Shown piece after piece: positions 10,328-18,225 of a stretch of DNA of 64,000 nucleotides. The stretch covers positions 124,001 through 188,000 of the forward strand of contig MPOA01000003.1 in NCBI GenBank assembly GCA_001899445.1, in the 5' to 3' direction. Under the pieces are notes generated by a model, which ran no database searches, was not told where the DNA came from, and was given only the letters and a program-made list of their open reading frames with translations. A program made the position numbers and the translations under genes. Each line of letters starts with the position of its first letter. Positions within the stretch are counted from its first letter, which is position 1. Source of the DNA: Candidatus Desulfopertinax cowenii. Its GTDB lineage: Bacteria; Bacillota; Desulfotomaculia; Desulfotomaculales; Desulforudaceae.

Positions 10328-10948
10328 TCAGGCCCTCCGGCCGGCATGCGCACCGGGCTCCGGTTGCAAAAAGGGCCAGGCGATCATTGCCGCCGCCAGC
10401 GCCTTGGTCAGGTCGCCGGGGATAAAAGGAATGGTGCCCATCCCCAGCAGCTTGATGGGTTCGGTGACCCCGGTAAACAGGGAAAGAACCACCAGGCCCG
10501 GCCCGTGAATCAGGACGAAATTGGCCGCCAGCATCACCACCGCCAGTCCCGTAAGGGTACGCGCCCAGGCGAAGGTCCGCACCGCGTAACCCACCGCCAT
10601 GGCGGCCAGGACAAAGCCCGCCAGGTACCCGCCGGTAGGCCCGGCCAGCACGGCCAAGCCGCCGCTTAAGCCGGCAAACCAGGGGAGCCCCGCGGCCCCG
10701 ACCGCCAGGTAAAAACCGGCACTGAAACCGCCCCAGCTCCGGCCCAGCAGCACCCCGGCCAGCAGCAGGGCAAAAGTCTGCCCGGTAATCGGTACCGGGG
10801 TCCAGGGTAAAGGCACCCGGATCTGGGCGGTGATCCCAATCAGCACCGCGAAACCGACGGCCAGCAAAAGCTTCTGGGCGAAAGGCAACTCCTCGCACCG
10901 CCGGAAGGTTCTGCTGGCCGCCCGGCGCAAAGGCCAAACAACCTGCAC
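10328..10948 (-). CDS. bioY: Biotin transporter, BioY substrate-binding component
   Basis: A 206-residue membrane protein with about six hydrophobic helices and the BioY signatures VPLPWTPVPITGQTF and LAGPTGGYLAGF. BioY is the S-component of an ECF-type biotin uptake system and captures biotin at the membrane. No ecfA/ecfT genes are next to it, so it either uses a shared energising module or works alone, as some BioY proteins do. A BirA-type operator overlaps its promoter, so it should be repressed when biotin is plentiful. Confidence 0.93.
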   Translation of the reverse strand: MQVVWPLRRAASRTFRRCEELPFAQKLLLAVGFAVLIGITAQIRVPLPWTPVPITGQTFALLLAGVLLGRSWGGFSAGFYLAVGAAGLPWFAGLSGGLAVLAGPTGGYLAGFVLAAMAVGYAVRTFAWARTLTGLAVVMLAANFVLIHGPGLVVLSLFTGVTEPIKLLGMGTIPFIPGDLTKALAAAMIAWPFLQPEPGAHAGRRA

Positions 10949-10981
10949 TCAAAACCCCTCCCCTTAAGTTATTTAATGACC

Positions 10982-11010
10982 AGTATAGATCCGGTTGGCG
11001 CAATTGTCAA
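10982..11010 (-). promoter_or_regulatory. bioY promoter
   Basis: On the minus strand, TTGACA (11005-11010), 17 bp, TATACT (10982-10987): a near-consensus sigma-A promoter. Confidence 0.8.
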
Positions 11011-11036
11011 CCATTACTGGGCCAACTGGTTGACAA
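11004..11036. promoter_or_regulatory. BirA (biotin repressor) operator
   Basis: A perfect dyad TTGTCAACC (11004-11012) - 15 bp - GGTTGACAA (11028-11036). The known BirA site has TTGTTAACC-type arms with about 15 bp between them. One arm contains the -35 box of bioY, so bound BirA-biotinyl-AMP would block RNA polymerase. Confidence 0.85.
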
Positions 11037-11082
11037 TAACCTGGGGCGCAAGACGGCATATGCGCCACCAGGGGAAAAGGCG

Positions 11083-11304
11083 TTGATCAGCAGTTATGTG
11101 GTTGATGCCTCAATAGCCTTGTCCTGGATCCTGCCGGGAGAAGATACCCAGCGGACACTGCCGCTGCGTGACCGCACTATGGAAAACCCGCGGATAGAAG
11201 TACTAGTGCCGCCGACCTTCTGGCCATTCTCGCCCGTACCGACCGGACCTCCCCGCGCCAGATCGCCCCGGGCGCCGGTCTTTCCGTCGGCACCGTCAAC
11301 CCGG
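11083..11304 (+). pseudogene. Chimeric relic: VapC (PIN) N-terminus joined to a winged-helix regulator fragment
   Basis: From TTG 11083 the frame reads a PIN-domain start (YVVDASIALSWILPGED, then a VLVPPTFWP segment) typical of VapC toxins, about 48 residues. At about 11222 this joins DNA that matches, for some 80 bases with few differences, the sequence at 15012-15092 inside the winged-helix gene, but in another reading frame. The frame then runs on into the Wzz-type gene. Both pieces are broken. This is a recombination scar and not part of the Wzz protein. Confidence 0.75.
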
Positions 11305-11373
11305 CAGGATATTTCTGGACAGGTGTCGAATATTAATGAAGGTGAAGTAAGAGCGCCACAGGAGGGACAAAAA

Positions 11374-12672
11374 GTGACCGAAAAACCGGTTCAGGATGAC
11401 CCCCGCCGCCCCGACGACGAAATCGACCTGCGCGAGCTTGTGGAAGTGCTCGTGCGTCGCAAGTGGATCGTGGCCTTGATCACCGTGCTCGCCGTGGGGA
11501 CGGCTGCGGTATACAGCTTCTTCCTGGCGTCCCCCCGCTACGAGGCCTCCACGGTGCTGCTCGTCAACCGGCCCGAATTGGGCGCGGAAGCCCCAGGAGA
11601 CCAGGCGGTGCGTACCTTCCTGGGCCCGATGTCTCCGGAAACCTTCCGCGAGCAGGTCACCAACCCAGTCGTGCTGCAGGGGGTGATCGACCGGCTGGCG
11701 CTCGACCCGCGGGAGTTTGACGTCGCGCGGCTGAAGAGGATGGTCAGCGCAGAGCTCATCAAGGACACGAACCTGCTGCGGATCACCGTCAGCGGCGCCG
11801 ACCCCGCGCTGATAACCCGGATCGCCAACGCCGTGGCCGATGAGTTTGTCGTCTTTTTTAACCAACTTACCCGAGAACATATCGCCAAGTCGGCCAACCT
11901 TGTCCGGGTCCAACTGGACACCGAAGCGGAAAAACTGGCCGAGGCGGTCGATGACTACCGGCACTTCCTGGCCCAGCCCCGCGGGGTCCGCGAGCTGGAA
12001 CAGGAGGTCGCCTCCAGGCTGGAACTGCTCACCCGTTTCCGGACCCGGACCGTGGAAAACCAGATCGCGCTCGCGAGTTCCCTGGCCCGCCTGGAGGAAA
12101 CCGAGCGGCAACTGGCCGAAACCCCGGTCACCCTGGAGACCCGCAAGGCCCTGGCCGACGACCCTCTGTTGTTTTCCGTCGCCGGCGAATACTCGGGGTC
12201 CGGCGCAAAAGACTTGGCCCCCCTCAAGATGAGCAGCGAAGAACTGAATCCCGTTTACCTGAACCTGGCCCAGCAGGCGGCCACCCTCCGGCTGCGGGTG
12301 GCCGAACTGCAGACCGAACAAAAGGAACTGCAGCGCCAGATCGCGGCAGCCGAAGAAGAACTCAAGGGGCTGCAGGCCGAACTGGCCGCCAAGCAGATGA
12401 CCGAAGAGCAACTGGCCCATAAGATGGAGCTCCTGCGGGCCAATTACCAGGCCTTTGTGGACCAGTTTGAGGCCTCCCGGATCGCCCAGTCGCTGCGGCT
12501 GGGTGAGACCAGCATCGTCGTGGCGACCCCCGCCTGGGAGCCGACCGTGCCGGTGGCCCCGAACAAGAAGTTGAACCTGGCCCTGGCCGCGGTGCTCGGA
12601 GTGATGGTGGGCGTTTTCGCCGCCTTCGGCAGCGAGTTTTTCCGGCGCGATCGGCCGGATAGTGAACCGTAA
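11374..12672 (+). CDS. Wzz-type polysaccharide chain length / co-polymerase protein
   Basis: A 432-residue protein starting at GTG 11374 with GGAGGG 7 bases upstream. It has the Wzz layout: DLRELVEVLVRRKW leading into a first membrane helix (about residues 30-50), a long periplasmic part with strong coiled coil (about 170-365), and a second helix near the C-terminus (about 400-425) preceded by the Pro-rich VPVAPNKK motif. It probably sets chain length or couples polymerisation to export of a surface polysaccharide. There is no C-terminal tyrosine kinase domain, and no BY-kinase gene is adjacent. First gene of the glycan island. Confidence 0.88.
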   Translation: MTEKPVQDDPRRPDDEIDLRELVEVLVRRKWIVALITVLAVGTAAVYSFFLASPRYEASTVLLVNRPELGAEAPGDQAVRTFLGPMSPETFREQVTNPVVLQGVIDRLALDPREFDVARLKRMVSAELIKDTNLLRITVSGADPALITRIANAVADEFVVFFNQLTREHIAKSANLVRVQLDTEAEKLAEAVDDYRHFLAQPRGVRELEQEVASRLELLTRFRTRTVENQIALASSLARLEETERQLAETPVTLETRKALADDPLLFSVAGEYSGSGAKDLAPLKMSSEELNPVYLNLAQQAATLRLRVAELQTEQKELQRQIAAAEEELKGLQAELAAKQMTEEQLAHKMELLRANYQAFVDQFEASRIAQSLRLGETSIVVATPAWEPTVPVAPNKKLNLALAAVLGVMVGVFAAFGSEFFRRDRPDSEP

Positions 12673-12724
12673 ACAGCCCGCCGGGCCCGCGAAACACTTA
12701 GGAAAGGCAGGCGATTTCAGCCCG

Positions 12725-12940
12725 ATGTTTTTCGGCTTTGGCCTGGGGCGTAAGACGGTAAAGGAGCTGCGCAAAAACCAGGGGCTCACGGCGAAGGAAC
12801 TGGCCGAAGCGCTCAAACTGGATACGGTCGAAATCCTGAAAGTTGATAACCTGAAGGTGAAAGATCTGCCGGAACCGCTGCGGACAAAGCTTATGCCGGT
12901 GCTCCGGGGCGAGCACCTGGACAAAATACCCTGGCTTTAG
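12725..12940 (+). CDS. Small XRE-like helix-turn-helix protein
   Basis: A 71-residue product starting at ATG 12725 (MFFGFGLGRKTV). Residues about 12-40 (ELRKNQGLTAKELAEALKLD) fit a Cro/XRE helix-turn-helix; the remainder (PEPLRTKLMPVL) resembles the conserved tail of small chromosomal XRE-like proteins. It lies between the Wzz-type gene and the first NusG paralog. No sensor domain; role unknown. Confidence 0.6.
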   Translation: MFFGFGLGRKTVKELRKNQGLTAKELAEALKLDTVEILKVDNLKVKDLPEPLRTKLMPVLRGEHLDKIPWL

Positions 12941-13054
12941 ACTTCCCGGCTCTCCTTCCCGCGCGGCCTTGAGCCGGAAGGCCCGGCCGGGTGGGGGCTT
13001 TGCGCCGGAATGCCGGCGGGTGTATTCAATGACGCCGCGAGATGAGCTAAACGC

Positions 13055-13597
13055 ATGTTCTGGTTTGCGGTCCACACCAAACCGAAAAGCGAAGACTTCG
13101 CCGCCCTGCAACTGGCGCAGAAAGGATTCGAGGTCTTCCTGCCCAAGATCGAGGTGACCCGCAAAAGGGGCACCAAGCGGTTCGCCCTGGTCGTGCCCCT
13201 CTTCCCGGGCTACCTGTTTATCCGGCTGGCGCCCGCCCTGCCGGCCGTCAGGCAGGTGAACTGGACCCCCGGCGTGAAGTACCTGCTCTGCGCCGGTGAG
13301 ACCCCGGTGCCGGTGCCCGAGGAGGCCATCGACCTGATCCGGCAGCGCACCGGCCCCCGGGGGCATATCACCCCGGGAGCCCAAGCGCAGTTTCCCCCGG
13401 GCACCCGGGTGGCGGTGCGCTTCGGCCCCTTCGCCGGCCTGGTGGGCGTGGTCGAACGCCCCGTCCCGGGCCGAAGCCGCATCCGGGTTCTTTTGGACCT
13501 GCTCCAGCGGCAGACCCCGCTCGAACTCGACCCCGTCGACCTGGACCGGCTGGCCGGGGCCCCGGGGAAGCAAACCCGCGCCAAGGTTCGGAGGTAG
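13055..13597 (+). CDS. NusG-paralog transcription antiterminator (RfaH/LoaP/UpxY type), copy 1
   Basis: A 180-residue protein. The N-terminal NGN domain has FAVHTKPKSEDFAA, the FLPK segment and PLFPGYLFI; the C-terminal KOW domain has FGPFAGLVGVVE. These specialised NusG paralogs bind elongating RNA polymerase and let it read through terminators in long operons, usually polysaccharide or natural-product clusters. It lies just upstream of the glycan island and is about 60% identical by eye to the paralog at 15579. The true housekeeping nusG would sit with secE and rplK and is not here. Confidence 0.88.
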   Translation: MFWFAVHTKPKSEDFAALQLAQKGFEVFLPKIEVTRKRGTKRFALVVPLFPGYLFIRLAPALPAVRQVNWTPGVKYLLCAGETPVPVPEEAIDLIRQRTGPRGHITPGAQAQFPPGTRVAVRFGPFAGLVGVVERPVPGRSRIRVLLDLLQRQTPLELDPVDLDRLAGAPGKQTRAKVRR

Positions 13598-13631
13598 CTA
13601 TTACAGCCGGCAATGGACAGGTACAAACGCC

Positions 13632-13752
13632 TAAATCGCTTCAGGGGGATCGCTTTTGTCAGAAAAAGGGATCTTCCCCGGCGGAGCTGTGCGCTTCTTG
13701 GCTGGTAATTGGTGCCATCCCGCGGCACCTGTGGGTCCACCTGGTGTGCAGC
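13632..13752 (+). repeat. Direct repeat A, copy downstream of NusG paralog 1
   Basis: About 120 bases, matching 16156-16273 in the same orientation with roughly ten differences. It lies 34 bases after the stop of NusG paralog 1. It contains a GC-rich dyad around GCACCTGTGGGTCCACCTGG. In the other copy the central T is a C, which keeps pairing possible. Function unknown: leader RNA element or mobile-element scar. Confidence 0.7.
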
Positions 13753-13768
13753 CATCCGGTTTGTGGCC

Positions 13769-14090
13769 GCCGCGTCGTGCTTGAAGCCGCCGCCATCGGT
13801 GAGTATCTTGATTTTCAGCCTGTGCGCCAATTCTGCACCGCGGCCAAATTGAAGAGGTTGTAGCATGGTTGATCAGGACTTCATTCGGCGGAAAACCGAT
13901 CGGCTGGTTGAGTATATCGCGGATCTGGAGGAGCAGCGGCATATCTCCACCAAATCTGCACACGCCAGAAGACTACAAAGACATCATGGTCGTTCTCACC
14001 GAGGCCGGAATCCTACCGCAAGAAAAACTGGGCAAGTTCAAGAAAATGGCGCAGTTCCGCAGCGTAATCGTTCATGACCCGGTCTGGACG
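13769..14090 (+). pseudogene. Relic of an MNT-HEPN toxin-antitoxin pair
   Basis: 13769-13863 encodes the last 31 residues of the MNT nucleotidyltransferase, nearly identical to the end of the intact protein at 16353-16769. ATG 13865 then starts a DUF86/HEPN protein (MVDQDFIRRKTDRLVEYIADLEE). After about 27 residues there is a deletion and frameshift; the HEPN continues in another frame (TPEDYKDIMVVLTEAGILPQE, then QFRSVIVHD with an Rx4H motif) and degenerates after 14070. 13769-13896 is also an inverted repeat of 16320-16448. No functional product is expected. Confidence 0.75.
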
Positions 14091-14433
14091 CCACCAGGGA
14101 AAGGACCTTATCTTCAATTCCTTCAGGTATCTCCGGCACGTTTGCACGGAAATAATTCCAGAAACAGAACATTGCGCTGGCATGCCCAGTCGATCTCCGA
14201 AGATGACTGCACCCGACAGTAGAGGCCGGACTTGTCCGCATACTCTTCGCCCGGAGGACAACGCCACCGCCCCTCTTCTTTTTGGTATGTTTTGTTTCGG
14301 TTCTGGTTCGGCGCTGCTAATCCGCAATAGTGATGGCTCACTTTGATCGCGTTTGGGGTATAATGTTGGTAAACGGATGTTCGAAAAAAGCCTAGAAACT
14401 TGCGAGGCAGGCAAAGAAAAAGGAGGTGCCTCA

Positions 14434-14634
14434 ATGCTTGACGTAGCTGAAATCAAGGCAGCGATAGAAAAACTTCCTGAGAAAGACTTTTTTCAGTTAA
14501 GGAAGTGGTTTTGGGAGAAGGACTGGCAAAAATGGGATCAGCAAATCGCAATGGACTCAGGGGCACAAAAACTTGATTTTCTAATCAGGGAAGCCCTTGA
14601 CGAAAAAGATAAGGGGCAACTCGAGGAACTATAA
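14434..14634 (+). CDS. Small antitoxin-like protein
   Basis: A 66-residue acidic protein starting at ATG 14434 with AGGAGGTG 5 bases upstream. The sequence (VAEIKAAIEKLPEKDFFQLRKWFWEKDW, here abbreviated) resembles short antitoxins paired with ParE/RelE-like toxins. A TATAAT box lies at 14359-14364. The stop overlaps the start of the following toxin fragment (TAATG), the usual coupled arrangement. Confidence 0.6.
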   Translation: MLDVAEIKAAIEKLPEKDFFQLRKWFWEKDWQKWDQQIAMDSGAQKLDFLIREALDEKDKGQLEEL

Positions 14635-14756
14635 TGCATCGGACAACCACTCGCTTTCGGAAGTGTCTTGAGGGACTTCCAATGCCTATACAGGAACTAT
14701 CTAAACAGTGTTTTCAATTGCTCAAGGACAATCCGCGAATACGAACGAATGATTAG
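14634..14756 (+). pseudogene. Truncated RelE/ParE-like toxin fragment
   Basis: A 40-residue frame starting at ATG 14634 and overlapping the antitoxin stop. It reads TTTRFRKCLEGLPMPIQEL and then QLLKDNPRIR, which fits the N-terminal half of RelE-family toxins. The usual C-terminal strand with the catalytic Arg/Tyr is missing because of the early stop at 14754. The toxin is probably dead and the antitoxin an orphan. Confidence 0.6.
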
Positions 14757-14918
14757 AGAAAGGGACTGACTGAAGTGAAAATGTATACCCGTGAACTCGT
14801 GACTGCTGCGTTCATGGGCTTTTTGGTTTTCTGCGTAACTGCGGCGAACACGACAAAACCTTGAAGCGCTACTGACTTGTGCCTCAATCCGCCAGGTTCT
14901 GCCGTTTCTCGCCGTGTA

Positions 14919-14947
14919 TTGACAAGCCTTCCAGTTTCCCCTATAGT
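14919..14947 (+). promoter_or_regulatory. Promoter of the winged-helix / NusG-paralog 2 operon
   Basis: Consensus TTGACA (14919-14924), 17 bp, TATAGT (14942-14947), about 35-45 bases before the gene. No protein gene lies between 14757 and 14978. Confidence 0.75.
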
Positions 14948-14978
14948 AATTACCAGTTGAACGTTTAATTGCTGAACG

Positions 14979-15554
14979 GTGGTTACGCGCGTGCAAAGCG
15001 AGTACCAGATCTTAGCCATTCTCGCCCGCACCGACCGGACCTCCCAGCGCCAGATCGCCACGGGCACCGGTCTCTCCGTGGGCACCGTCAACCTCCTGCT
15101 CAAAAAAATGGTCCGCAAGGGCCTGGTGAAGCTCGAGCGGGTGAACGGCCGCACCCTGCGGTACGTGCTCACGCCCCAGGGCATGGCCGAAAAGACCCGG
15201 CTGGCCTACCAGTACCTGAAGGTGTCCTACCGGCGAATCGTCCGCGTAAGTCAGGCCCTGGAACGGGCGGTGGCCCGGCAGGCGCTCCTTACCGGCACGC
15301 CCCCGCGCCTGGTCTTCTACGGCCCGCCGGACGAAATCCTGGAGATGCTCAAGCTCGCCGCCGCCAGCCTGAACCTGCCATACATAGTTGTTTCCCCGGG
15401 CGGATTTACCGCCGACGACCCCGCACGCAAACAAGCCGGGGGCGGGACAGGGCGGCGACTGACCGGGGACTGTTTGGTGATCACCTGGGACGGTGCGGAT
15501 GCCGAAGCGGTTCCGGCCGAAATCCCCCGGGTGAACATCCTGGACGTGCTGTAA
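14979..15554 (+). CDS. Winged-helix (MarR-like) regulator with a C-terminal unknown domain
   Basis: A 191-residue protein from GTG 14979 (GTG 14991 is an alternative start). Residues about 8-75 form a MarR/ROK-like winged helix (LARTDRTSQRQIATGTGLSV, then GLVKLERVNGRTLRYVLTPQG). Residues about 105-190 look like a small alpha/beta domain (RLVFYGPPDEILEMLKLAA, PYIVVSPGGF) of unknown role. It is 24 bases upstream of NusG paralog 2 and shares a strong promoter with it, so the pair probably controls the glycan genes. A fragment of a sister gene survives at 11222-11304. Confidence 0.75.
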   Translation: MVTRVQSEYQILAILARTDRTSQRQIATGTGLSVGTVNLLLKKMVRKGLVKLERVNGRTLRYVLTPQGMAEKTRLAYQYLKVSYRRIVRVSQALERAVARQALLTGTPPRLVFYGPPDEILEMLKLAAASLNLPYIVVSPGGFTADDPARKQAGGGTGRRLTGDCLVITWDGADAEAVPAEIPRVNILDVL

Positions 15555-15578
15555 TAAACCTAAGCAAAGGGTGATTCG

Positions 15579-16094
15579 GTGCAGTGGTTTGCGGTGAATA
15601 CCAAGCCCAAGAACGAAGACCTGGCCGTGGCTCATCTCGAAGCCAAAGGCGTCGAGGTTTTCCTGCCCAAGATCCCGGTCCGCCGCAAACGGGGCTCTAA
15701 AAAGGTATCCCTGATGGAACCCTTGTTCCCGGGCTACCTCTTCGTACACATTGCACCGGTCACAAAACTGGTGAACCAGGTGAATTGGACTCCGGGGGTG
15801 CGGCGCCTGCTCTGCGCCGGCGACACCCCGGTGCCGGTGCCCGACGCGGCCATCGACCTGATCCGGCAGCGCGTCGGCCCCCGCGACCACCAGACCCCCA
15901 AGCCGGAGAGGGAGTTCCCGACCGGCAGCCGGGTCGCCATCCGGCACGGTCCGTTCGCCGGCCTCGTCGGCATCATCGAAAAGCCGGTCTCCGGCCGCGG
16001 CCGGGTGCGCGTGCTGCTGGAACTGCTCCAGCGGCAGATGACCGTCGAGGTTGACGCCGTCGACCTGGATCGCTTGGGCCTGGCGGGGAGCTGA
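15579..16094 (+). CDS. NusG-paralog transcription antiterminator (RfaH/LoaP/UpxY type), copy 2
   Basis: A 171-residue protein with the NGN domain (FAVNTKPKNEDLAV, FLPKIPVRRKRG, PLFPGYLFV, QVNWTPGVRRLL) and the KOW domain (IRHGPFAGLVGIIEKP). Close paralog of the protein at 13055. It is the last protein gene before the flippase and the rest of the glycan operon, the position expected for an operon-specific antiterminator. GTG 15579 follows AAAGGGTGA. Together with the winged-helix gene it forms a regulatory head for the cluster. Confidence 0.88.
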   Translation: MQWFAVNTKPKNEDLAVAHLEAKGVEVFLPKIPVRRKRGSKKVSLMEPLFPGYLFVHIAPVTKLVNQVNWTPGVRRLLCAGDTPVPVPDAAIDLIRQRVGPRDHQTPKPEREFPTGSRVAIRHGPFAGLVGIIEKPVSGRGRVRVLLELLQRQMTVEVDAVDLDRLGLAGS

Positions 16095-16155
16095 CCGCCG
16101 CCGAGCGCTCCGGGTTTAACTCATTGAACTGAGTTGATGATGACCGGCAAAGCCA

Positions 16156-16273
16156 TAAACCGCTTCAGGGGGATCTTTTGGCAGAAAAAGGGATCTTCGC
16201 CAGCGGAGCTGTGCGCTTCTTGGCTGGTAATTGATGCCATCCCGCGGCACCTGTGGGCCCACCTGGTGTGCAG
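16156..16273 (+). repeat. Direct repeat B, copy downstream of NusG paralog 2
   Basis: The second copy of the ~120-base element described at 13632-13752, here 61 bases after the stop of NusG paralog 2. The inner dyad reads GCACCTGTGGGCCCACCTGG. It is joined at its 3' side directly to a piece of the HEPN gene. Confidence 0.7.
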
Positions 16274-16351
16274 CATCATGGTCGTCCTCACCGAGGCCGG
16301 AATCCTGCCGCAAGAAAATGTTTTCCGCCGAATGAAGTCCTGATCAACCAT
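16274..16351. pseudogene. Scrambled HEPN toxin fragments, partly inverted
   Basis: On the minus strand, ATG at 16351 starts MVDQDFIRRKT, the HEPN N-terminus, 1 base after the MNT stop. After 11 residues the match ends at about 16320. The plus strand at 16274-16318 then encodes IMVVLTEAGILPQE, a later part of the same HEPN gene in the opposite orientation. So the middle of the toxin gene has been inverted relative to its start and the rest is lost. Confidence 0.7.
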
Positions 16352-16448
16352 GCTACAACCTCTTCAATTTGGCCGCGGTGCAGAATTGGCGCACAGGCTG
16401 AAAATCAAGATACTCACCGATGGCGGCGGCTTCAAGCACGACACGGCG
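16320..16448. repeat. Inverted repeat of 13769-13896
   Basis: About 128 bases, the reverse complement of 13769-13896 with few differences. It spans the end of the MNT gene and the HEPN start. Recombination between these arms could flip the 2.5 kb holding the antitoxin, winged-helix regulator and NusG paralog 2. Confidence 0.7.
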
Positions 16449-16769
16449 TGGGGGGTCTTTATCGACGATTACCTTGCCGTACTTCCGGATCTGGTACCGC
16501 AACAACACCGGGGCCGTTTCGAAGTCCACCAGCTGCACAGTTTTGTGGACCAGGTCTCCCAGCGCCATTTCCAGCTCGAGGCGCCGGTCGAACCGGGCCA
16601 ACTTATCCCCCGCTTCGGGGGTGAAGATCACGGCGACGTCGACGTCACTTTGGGCCCACATGCGGCCACGGGCGACCGAGCCGAAGACATAGGCGGCGGC
16701 CACGTCCGGCTGTTGCGCCAGATACTCCCGGGTGGTGCTGATAATCTGTTCCGGGGTCACCGCTTTCAC
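16353..16769 (-). CDS. MNT-domain nucleotidyltransferase antitoxin (MntA type)
   Basis: A complete 138-residue protein with the minimal nucleotidyltransferase motif GSVARGRMWAQSDVDVAV (GSx~10DxD), followed by a third acidic residue in QLVDFETA. Such proteins are antitoxins that AMPylate and silence a HEPN RNase encoded next to them. Here the HEPN gene downstream is destroyed, so this is an orphan. It is on the strand opposite to the surrounding glycan genes. Confidence 0.8.
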   Translation of the reverse strand: MKAVTPEQIISTTREYLAQQPDVAAAYVFGSVARGRMWAQSDVDVAVIFTPEAGDKLARFDRRLELEMALGDLVHKTVQLVDFETAPVLLRYQIRKYGKVIVDKDPPRRVVLEAAAIGEYLDFQPVRQFCTAAKLKRL

Positions 16770-16895
16770 CTCGCCATAAGGACCGAGTCGGTTTATACTG
16801 ATATTAGATCTATGGGGCCTGCCAGGGACTAACCGCCGTCGGGCGCTCCCGGTGGTTAGCGGCCGTAATTGGATCAGAAAGTTGGGAGGTTACTG

Positions 16896-18191
16896 TTGCT
16901 ACTGCGGGACCGACTGCGCAAACACAGGTTTTTATCCGATGTGCTACTTGTAGCTGGGGGTACCGCCATAGGGCAGGGTATCGTAGTTTTGGCGACCCCC
17001 GTTTTGACCAGGCTTTACAGCCCATCCGACTTTGGTCTGCTCGGCATATATACATCAATTCTGTCGATTCTGGTGGTTATAGCTTCGCTTCGGTTCGAAT
17101 TGGCCATTCCCCTTCCGGAAAAAGACGAAACTGCGGCAAATCTACTCCTTTTAGCCTTCTTGGCTTTGCTGGTGGTTGGTTTTTTGGCAGGTGTGACGGT
17201 TTGGCAGTTTGGGGACGTTATCACAGGAGTAATAAATGCGCCGAACTTGGATAAGTATCTGTGGTTAATTCCTGTGGGTCTAGTTGCAGCGGGGGCTTAC
17301 CAGATTCTAAACTACTGGGCCGTGCGGAAAAAGGCGTTCTCTCGCATTGCTCAGACCAAGATTAACCAGGGAATGGCGATGGCAAGCGCACAGATTGGGC
17401 TTGGAGTTCTAAAGTTGGGACCTTTAGGGTTGCTAACTGGGCATTTGTTTGGTCAAGCGGGCGGCACTACCACTCTAGCGCTAGTAGCCTGGAGAGAAGA
17501 TGCAAAAATCATCAAAACCGCTACCCTTCAGGGCATATGTGAGGCGGCGAATCGCTACCGACGCTTCCCCTTATTGTCCAGCGGTTCCGGATTGTTCAAC
17601 AGTGCCGGCTTACATTTGCCGCTGTTGCTAATAGCTGGCTTTTATGGACCGCAGGTCGCCGGATGGTTTATGCTGGGCCAAAAAGTGATTGGCACCCCCA
17701 TGTCCCTAATCGGCAGAGCTGTGGCCCAGGTCTACCTTGGCGAAGGCGCAAGGTTGGCCAGGGAAGACCCTTTAGCTTTTCGGCAACTCTTTTTATCCGT
17801 GGCAGGGAAACTGCTGGCATACGGTCTTGTTCCCATAGTATTACTGGCAGTAGGGGGGCCTTTCTTTTTCGGCCTGGTCTTTGGAGACAGCTGGCTGGAG
17901 GCGGGAAGATATGTCCAGCTCTTGGCACTAATGTTCTTGGTGCAGTTTGTGGTTGTTCCGCTTTCCCAGACGCTTAACATATTGGAAAAACAGGACTGGC
18001 AGTTGGCTTGGGATGCAGGCAGACTTATTCTAGTATCGGGTGGAATTGGCCTTGTTGCCGGACTCGGATATTCGGCCTGGGTGGCTGTATTGACCTACAG
18101 CCTGACCATGCTGGTGTGTTATATATTACTTTTCTTCCTGGGGCATTTGGCTATTGCCCGGCACATAAGGCTCAAAAAGTTAGTCTTCTAA
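16896..18191 (+). CDS. Polysaccharide flippase (Wzx / MATE-like, MOP superfamily)
   Basis: A polytopic membrane protein of about 430 residues with some 12 hydrophobic helices. The N-terminal LLVAGGTAIGQGIVVLATPV and LYSPSDFGLLGIYTSIL segments are typical of Wzx/O-antigen flippases, which move lipid-linked repeat units across the membrane. TTG 16896 is preferred because GGGAGG lies 7 bases upstream; a TTG at 16869 would add nine residues. First structural gene of the main glycan operon. Confidence 0.85.
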   Translation: MLLRDRLRKHRFLSDVLLVAGGTAIGQGIVVLATPVLTRLYSPSDFGLLGIYTSILSILVVIASLRFELAIPLPEKDETAANLLLLAFLALLVVGFLAGVTVWQFGDVITGVINAPNLDKYLWLIPVGLVAAGAYQILNYWAVRKKAFSRIAQTKINQGMAMASAQIGLGVLKLGPLGLLTGHLFGQAGGTTTLALVAWREDAKIIKTATLQGICEAANRYRRFPLLSSGSGLFNSAGLHLPLLLIAGFYGPQVAGWFMLGQKVIGTPMSLIGRAVAQVYLGEGARLAREDPLAFRQLFLSVAGKLLAYGLVPIVLLAVGGPFFFGLVFGDSWLEAGRYVQLLALMFLVQFVVVPLSQTLNILEKQDWQLAWDAGRLILVSGGIGLVAGLGYSAWVAVLTYSLTMLVCYILLFFLGHLAIARHIRLKKLVF

Positions 18192-18225
18192 CCGGTGGGA
18201 CTTTTGTTTTTCAGGAGACAGACCG

